64,000 bases of DNA from an uncultured Clostridium sp. (GTDB lineage: Bacteria > Bacillota > Clostridia > Lachnospirales > Lachnospiraceae): positions 32,439 through 96,438 of the forward strand of contig NZ_URHZ01000008.1 in NCBI RefSeq assembly GCF_900547735.1, read 5' to 3'. Both the position numbers and the translations under genes were made by a program. Below, piece after piece: positions 63,354-64,000 of this stretch. Below the pieces are notes generated by a model. It had not been told where the DNA came from, did not search any database, and worked only from the letters and a program-made list of their open reading frames with translations. Numbering within the stretch: position 1 is the stretch's first letter; every line of letters begins with the position of its first letter.

Positions 63354-63425
63354 TGACCCCAACGAGATTCGAACTCGTGTTACCGCCGTGAAAGGGCGAT
63401 GTCTTAACCGCTTGACCATGGGGCC
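63354..63425 (-). tRNA. tRNA-Glu (TTC)
   Basis: Acceptor GGCCCCA/TGGGGTC, anticodon region CCTTTCACG, T-loop TTCGAAT. Confidence 0.94.
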
Positions 63426-63538
63426 TTACTTCACAGCGACTCCATAGTGTGTTCTTCCCGCTGCTAATTGCTTAGTAATATTATCATATTTTTGACTTAA
63501 TGTCAATTTATCTTTGGCTATTTTTTTATACAAAAAAA

Positions 63539-63611
63539 CTCCCCGAGTAGGACTTGAACCTACGACAGCGCGGTTAACAGCCGCGTGCTCTACCGACTGA
63601 GCTATCGAGGA
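63539..63611 (-). tRNA. tRNA-Asn (GTT)
   Basis: Acceptor TCCTCGA/TCGGGGA, anticodon region CTGTTAACC, T-loop TTCAAGT. First tRNA after 23S rRNA. Confidence 0.93.
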
Positions 63612-63844
63612 ATAAAGGGGAATGTTTTGGCTACCTGAACCAGACTCCCTCTCGGTTATCTTGCCCAGATTTCCATTACATATACCTTCAAAACCACATA
63701 TTGAAATTCATCCGTTTTTAAACTTTGTTTCCCCGTCAATTCACTAAACTCGGCAATACCTCGTTAAGTGTTTGACGTGCCTCGTACTAAGCTCGGTAAT
63801 ACCTCACTAAGTACTCTGGCAATATCCATAACCTAACCTTTTGG
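63612..63844. other. Spacer between 23S rRNA and tRNA-Asn, no 5S seen
   Basis: It holds two copies of a 26-bp direct repeat (63746-63771 and 63788-63813, CTCGGCAATACCTCGTTAAG-like). No 5S rRNA sequence is recognisable. Confidence 0.6.
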
Positions 63845-64000
63845 TTAAGCCCTCGACCGATTAGTAACAGTCAGCTACACATGTTGCCATGCTTCCACCT
63901 CTGCCCTATCTACCTCGTCGTCTTCAAGGGGTCTTACTCTTGCGATGGGATATCTCATCTTGAGGGGGGCTTCACGCTTAGATGCCTTCAGCGTTTATCC
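63845..64000 (-). rRNA. 23S ribosomal RNA, 3' end only
   Basis: On the minus strand the conserved 3' end includes GGTAGATAGGGCAGAGGTG, GCATGGCAACATGTGTAGCT and CTAATCGGTCGAGGGCTTAA. The gene runs off the right edge. Confidence 0.95.

Overview
The window looks like a chromosomal segment of a Gram-positive, spore-forming gut-type Clostridia (most likely Lachnospiraceae; this is inference). Signs are AGGAGG ribosome sites, a leucine T-box, a SpoVB-like flippase, OmpR-type two-component pairs and a mid-range GC content with an AT-richer phage part. Nearly all genes lie on the minus strand.

Left part (1-36600), read right to left, is ordinary chromosome. It holds recJ, azlCD, folD, a ComEA-like protein, an orphan response regulator, an acyltransferase/esterase pair, rlmH, a SpoVB-type flippase, a lipoprotein/response regulator/kinase operon with two large unknown exported proteins, an ECF sigma factor with a DUF4179 partner, a Mef-like efflux gene, a LysR/flavin reductase/symporter cluster, an SdpR-SdpI operon, a MATE pump and leuA behind a T-box (truncated by the window edge). 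Two small systems stand out. One is the Mef-like gene, whose leader peptide ends in Arg-Leu-Arg. The other is a barnase-like lipoprotein beside its barstar.

Central part (36881-59177) is a contractile phage-tail particle locus of PBSX/diffocin type. Divergent regulators (57094-59177) are followed on the minus strand by sheath, tube, a tail chaperone with a -1 frameshift, tape measure, LysM, XkdQ/R/S-like proteins, baseplate J, a DUF2313-like protein, a long fibre, a short fibre, a coiled-coil membrane protein, holin and amidase. No capsid, portal, terminase or integrase gene is visible, so the locus is best read as a tailocin (bacteriocin-like particle) and not as a complete prophage.

The most striking feature lies inside it. 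The short tail-fibre gene (43847-44473) carries a 9-bp core, AAATGGCGA, that divides a constant N-terminus from a variable C-terminus. Facing it is an array of 15 silent C-terminal modules (38787-42552). Each starts with the same core in opposite orientation, is open in the same frame (Asn-Gly-Glu/Asp) and ends in its own stop. Between array and fibre gene lies an intact tyrosine recombinase gene flanked by 31-bp inverted repeats. Inversion between the fibre core and any array core would swap the fibre tip in frame, a 16-way shufflon for target range.

Right part (59341-64000) holds a tRNA-Arg, a large PAS/histidine kinase/receiver hybrid, and the end of an rRNA operon: the 3' end of 23S rRNA followed by seven tRNAs, with no 5S gene visible between them.
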